A program made the position numbers and the translations under genes. The notes under the pieces are model-generated. The model worked only from the letters and a program-made list of their open reading frames with translations, was not told where the DNA came from and ran no database searches. A DNA stretch of 16,379 bases from Treponema sp. UBA2869 (GTDB taxonomy: Bacteria > Spirochaetota > Spirochaetia > Treponematales > Treponemataceae), in NCBI GenBank assembly GCA_002350445.1, contig DEEV01000001.1, positions 1-16,379 on the forward strand. Reading direction: 5' to 3'. Position 1 is the first letter of the stretch; every line of letters begins with the position of its first letter. Below, piece by piece: positions 13,835-16,379 of this stretch.

Positions 13835-14590
13835 ATGATGGAAGAATCATTTTTTTTGGTAAAAAATGTAAATAAAACCTTTGGAAAACGCAGGGTTTTA
13901 AAAAATATAAATTTTTCGATTCAAAAAGGTGAATTTGTTTCGCTGGTTGGCGTGAGCGGAAGCGGAAAATCGACGCTTTTAAACATAATTGCCGGGCTTG
14001 AAAAACCAGATGAAGGAAATGTGTTCCTTGACGGAAAAGATATTTTGAATAAAACCGGAAACGTAAGTTATATGTTCCAGAAAGATCTTTTATTTCCATA
14101 TTATACAATCCTCGAAAATGTGATTCTTCCACTTGTAATTCAGGGAAAAGATAAAGACAAATCAAGGCAAAAAGCAATTCCACTTTTTAAGGATTTTGGG
14201 CTTGAAGGCTGTCAGAATCAGTATCCTTCGCAGCTTTCCGGCGGGATGAAGCAGCGTGCGGCACTTTTAAGAACATATCTTTTTTCTAAGGAACTTATGC
14301 TTTTAGACGAACCGTTTAGTGCACTTGATATGATTACAAAAAATCAGATGCATGAATGGTATCTTTCTACAATTGAAAAACTCGGTCTTACCACTCTTTT
14401 AATCACGCACGATATAGAAGAAGCAGTTTTGCTTTCGGACAGAATCCTTATAATGAAAAATGTCTGCGACACAGAAAACAGCAATATTGTAAAAGAAATA
14501 AAGGTAGATTATCCTCGTCCACGTACAATAGATTTTTGCTTTACAAAGGAATTTCTTGAACTTAAAAAACAGGTTTACGAGAGCTTGTAA
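13835..14590 (+). CDS. thiZ: ABC transporter ATP-binding protein for thiamine precursor, ThiZ-like
   Basis: A 251-residue cytoplasmic ATPase that powers the thiXYZ-type importer. All motifs are intact: Walker A GVSGSGKST (39-47), Q-loop in YMFQKDLLFPYYT, signature LSGGMKQRAALLR, Walker B LMLLDEPFSALD, and switch His in LLITHDIEEAV. The family is that of nitrate/taurine/ThiZ ATPases. Two Met codons are adjacent; AGG (13829-13831) is better spaced for the second (13838), while AAGAG (13822-13826) fits the first. It is the last gene of the operon and is convergent with thiN, with 27 bases between stop codons and no convincing terminator in that gap. Confidence 0.92.
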   Translation: MMEESFFLVKNVNKTFGKRRVLKNINFSIQKGEFVSLVGVSGSGKSTLLNIIAGLEKPDEGNVFLDGKDILNKTGNVSYMFQKDLLFPYYTILENVILPLVIQGKDKDKSRQKAIPLFKDFGLEGCQNQYPSQLSGGMKQRAALLRTYLFSKELMLLDEPFSALDMITKNQMHEWYLSTIEKLGLTTLLITHDIEEAVLLSDRILIMKNVCDTENSNIVKEIKVDYPRPRTIDFCFTKEFLELKKQVYESL

Positions 14591-14617
14591 CGGCATTTTC
14601 TTAGCTGATTTTGCCGG

Positions 14618-15256
14618 CTAAAAAACTTTTACAACGAGTGCCGCGCCTTTTTTTATGCAAACTTCGGCAGTTTTTCCTTTTAAAACTTCATTGCTTATTC
14701 CAAGCGGAAAATCACTTTTTAAGGCTGCGTTTTTAAGCGGGTATTTTGCATTTTTTATAGAAACTTTTTTTACATTTCCAAACGGCGTTAAAATCGAAAA
14801 AAATGAATATAAATCTTCTATATAAATTGTTGATTTTCCTGCAACTTCTATAATACTAAAATCATCTGCCAGAACAGCGTGTGCTTTATGATTGTGTAAA
14901 TATAAAAGTGCAGAAACGTTGCCAAAGGCGTGGTCAAAGCGTTTTCCAAGAGCTCCAAGCAATAAAAAATCTGTAAAACCTTTTTTTAAGGCATACTTTA
15001 CAGCATACATTGTGTCTGTGTCATCTTTTTCGCAGGGAAGCTGAATGATTTCTTTTGCAGAAGTTTTGTATTTTTCTAAAAGTTCCGGCCTAACAGAATC
15101 AAAATCACCTGTAATAACCTCAGGGATTACATTAAGGCTTTGTGCGTGCTCCAGCGCTCCGTCGCAAAATATAAAAAAATCATCGTTTCGCAAAAAAGAG
15201 CGCATTTTTTCATAATTTTTAATTTCGCCTGCACTTACAATAACACACCGTTTCAT
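14618..15256 (-). CDS. thiN: Thiamine diphosphokinase
   Basis: A 212-residue cytoplasmic enzyme that transfers pyrophosphate from ATP to thiamine, making the cofactor TPP. Diagnostic motifs: CDGA (31-34), the acidic metal site GDFDS (50-54), KDDTD (77-81), and GALGKRFDHAFGN (101-113), followed by a beta-rich C-terminal thiamine-binding domain. The length is normal for the family. Its position tail-to-tail with the TPP-riboswitch uptake operon puts import and final activation side by side, although thiN itself is on the opposite strand and outside the riboswitch. The RBS is weak (AGG close to the ATG). The start lies 12 bases from a GACAAAAA/TTTTTGTC palindrome in the shared thiN-fabD promoter region. 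Confidence 0.93.
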   Translation of the reverse strand: MKRCVIVSAGEIKNYEKMRSFLRNDDFFIFCDGALEHAQSLNVIPEVITGDFDSVRPELLEKYKTSAKEIIQLPCEKDDTDTMYAVKYALKKGFTDFLLLGALGKRFDHAFGNVSALLYLHNHKAHAVLADDFSIIEVAGKSTIYIEDLYSFFSILTPFGNVKKVSIKNAKYPLKNAALKSDFPLGISNEVLKGKTAEVCIKKGAALVVKVF

Positions 15257-15367
15257 ATGCCTATCTTGACAAAAAGACCTGTTTTTGTCTATTCTTTAGA
15301 TGTAGAGTTGACAAAATATTAAAAAATGTCATTTTACTCTGCCAAAGAATAATTATGAGGTTAGTAA
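15257..15367. promoter_or_regulatory. Divergent thiN-fabD promoter region with two GACA/TGTC inverted repeats
   Basis: Toward fabD there are two -35 boxes. TTGACA at 15266-15271 has TATTCT 18 bp later (15290-15295). TTGACA at 15308-15313 has TTTACT 19 bp later (15333-15338). The first is embedded in a perfect inverted repeat, GACAAAAA (15268-15275) / TTTTTGTC (15282-15289), lying between -35 and -10. The second begins a TGACA-13-TGTCA repeat (15309-15331) in the same relative place. This double arrangement looks like tandem promoters with operators for one repressor. The fabD RBS is GAGG (15357-15360), seven bases before its ATG. Confidence 0.55.
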
Positions 15368-16321
15368 ATGTCTAAGAAGTATGCATTTTTATTTCCGGGA
15401 CAGGGTGCTCAGGTTCCCGGCATGATTAAGGATATCTGCGATGCATATCCAGAGGCTCGCGCAGTTGTTGGCGAGGTAACAAAAATAACCGGAGTTGATA
15501 TGCCAAATCTTCTTTGGGAGAGTGATGCTGCAACATTAAGCCGCAGTGATAACAGTCAGCTTGCAATTACAACTGCATCTCTTGCAGTTATGGCTGTGTT
15601 GAAAACAAAAGGTATTGAACCGTCGGCTGCTATGGGATTCTCTCTTGGTGAATTCCCTGCTTTGTATGCGGCTGGTGTTTTGAGTTTTGAAGATGTAATT
15701 AAAGTAGTTCGCGAGCGCGGACTTATTATGCAGGCTACCTGCGAAAATATTGCAAAGGCAAACGAAGGTCATGCACCTGGTATGACAGCCGTTCTTGGTC
15801 TTCCACCAGAGAAGGTAGAAGAGCTTGCTAACGGAATTGAAAATGCCTATGCTGCAAACCTTAACAGCCCTGTTCAGACAGTAGTCAGTGGTACAGCTGA
15901 TGCACTGGAACAGATTGAAACAAAGGCAAAGGAAGCCGGCGCCCGTCGTGCTCTCCGCCTTGCTGTAGCAGGACCTTTCCACAGCCCATTGATGCAGGAA
16001 GCTGCTGATAATTTTGAAAAGGCAATAGCAGGCGTTACTTTCAATAATCCGAATAAAACACTTTTCAGCAATGTAACTGGTAAAGAAGCAAATAATGGTG
16101 AAGAAATTAAAAAGAATGCAGTTTTGCATTTGACAAACCCTGTTCGCTGGACTTCTGAAGAAGCTGTTTTGAACGATTTGATTAAGTCAAGCGGCGACGA
16201 ATGGGTATTGATTGAACCTGGTGTTGGTAATGTTCTTACTGGTCTTTGGGGCAAATCAGGATTTGCAGAGACTGCAGAATGCAAGGCAGTGAACTCTGCA
16301 GAAAGCTTGAACTCGCTGTAA
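15368..16321 (+). CDS. fabD: Malonyl-CoA:acyl carrier protein transacylase
   Basis: A 317-residue cytoplasmic enzyme that moves malonyl from CoA to ACP to supply fatty-acid chain elongation. The start KKYAFLFPGQGAQVPGM is typical. The nucleophile is Ser92 in GFSLGE (usually GHSLGE), the carboxylate-binding Arg is R117 in RERG, and the catalytic His is H205 in AGPFHSPLM; NPVRW near the C-terminus is also conserved. The residue before the nucleophile is Phe instead of the common His; related bacteria also vary there, so activity is not in doubt. Length matches E. coli FabD (about 309). No other fab gene is visible within the window downstream. A good RBS (GAGG) fixes the start. Confidence 0.95.
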   Translation: MSKKYAFLFPGQGAQVPGMIKDICDAYPEARAVVGEVTKITGVDMPNLLWESDAATLSRSDNSQLAITTASLAVMAVLKTKGIEPSAAMGFSLGEFPALYAAGVLSFEDVIKVVRERGLIMQATCENIAKANEGHAPGMTAVLGLPPEKVEELANGIENAYAANLNSPVQTVVSGTADALEQIETKAKEAGARRALRLAVAGPFHSPLMQEAADNFEKAIAGVTFNNPNKTLFSNVTGKEANNGEEIKKNAVLHLTNPVRWTSEEAVLNDLIKSSGDEWVLIEPGVGNVLTGLWGKSGFAETAECKAVNSAESLNSL

Positions 16322-16322
16322 A

Positions 16323-16379
16323 GCGGGGGCGTTGCGGGGGTGTCCCCCGCAGAGAGGGTAGCGGAAAACCGAAGGTTTG
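16323..16379 (+). repeat. GC-rich intergenic hairpin element, possibly a dispersed repeat
   Basis: Right after the fabD stop the base composition jumps to strongly G-rich. GCGGGGG (16334-16340) and CCCCCGC (16344-16350) form a perfect 7-bp stem with a TGT loop. A second copy of GCGGGGG at 16323-16329 could pair with the same 3' arm. The following bases contain further small inverted repeats (AAACC-GAA-GGTTT, 16366-16378). No U-run follows within the window, so it is not a standard terminator. Its sharp contrast with the genome suggests a repeated intergenic element that continues past the edge. Confidence 0.5.

Noticed and set aside
13835..14590. A separate, unrelated ABC transporter ATPase because of the 40-bp gap and A/T repeats before it
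   Set aside because: The family type matches the preceding ThiX/ThiY pair, the direction is the same, and there is no terminator or promoter in the gap, so it is the third component of the same importer.
14590..14621. A convergent terminator between the thiZ-like gene and thiN
   Set aside because: CGGCA/TGCCG (14591-14595 with 14612-14616) and TTAGC/GCTAA (14601-14605 with 14617-14621) can form, but they overlap, are short and have no T-run after them on either strand.
15455..15670. Inactivation of FabD because the nucleophile motif is GFSLG instead of GHSLG
   Set aside because: The nucleophile Ser92, Arg117 and His205 are all present and the frame is intact; the residue before the Ser varies in active family members.
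15536..16129. A 197-codon open frame on the - strand inside fabD
   Set aside because: It is fully antisense to a strongly supported fabD with all catalytic motifs. Its translation is rich in Cys, Ser and Phe with no family resemblance, as expected of a shadow frame.

Overview
The window looks like chromosome from an AT-rich spirochaete, most likely a Treponema of the oral, gut or rumen type. The evidence is a large acidic-repeat/transmembrane/TPR protein resembling the spirochaete periplasmic flagellar collar protein FlcA, a secreted DUF2259-type protein, A/T-rich codon use, and several spirochaete-looking proteins I cannot assign to a family. The genus is inferred from protein character, not from a marker gene. 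There is no sign of a phage, transposon, CRISPR array, tRNA or rRNA; most of the content is ordinary chromosomal housekeeping.

Left part (1-6533): the flcA-like gene is cut by the window edge. It overlaps by four bases with a small membrane enzyme of the CTP-dependent lipid kinase (dolichol/phytol/diacylglycerol kinase) family. A convergent multi-pass membrane protein of unknown function follows. Next come two exported proteins on the + strand: a DUF2259-like secreted protein, and a probable lipoprotein with an Ig-like domain and a lamin-tail-like domain. A strong intrinsic terminator lies between these two, only 27 bases before the second gene, so that gene may be controlled by attenuation.

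Middle (6534-11452): a U32-family protein (rRNA/tRNA hydroxylation type, RlhA/TrhP-like), apparently from a leaderless or near-leaderless mRNA. It is convergent with ssb. Upstream of ssb, in the same direction, is a 633-residue protein I do not recognise. The ssb promoter region and the leader of the lamin-tail gene share an identical 17-bp element followed by an ATTATATATA box.

Right part (11453-16379): a thiamine-precursor uptake operon. It runs promoter, TPP riboswitch, intrinsic terminator, MTH1187-type thiamine-binding protein, then ABC permease (ThiX-like), substrate-binding lipoprotein (ThiY-like, carrying the DWTPNTNHTG motif) and ATPase (ThiZ-like). It ends convergent with thiN (thiamine diphosphokinase). 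Together these would import a pyrimidine precursor or thiamine and finish it to TPP, with TPP closing the loop through the riboswitch. thiN is divergent from fabD (malonyl-CoA:ACP transacylase). The thiN-fabD gap holds two -35 boxes, each embedded in a GACA/TGTC inverted repeat. The window ends in an unusually GC-rich hairpin element that resembles a dispersed intergenic repeat.

No wholly new system is evident. The best leads are regulatory: the attenuator-like leader at 5229-5351, the duplicated P1 strand in the TPP leader, the fabD palindromes and the shared 17-mer.
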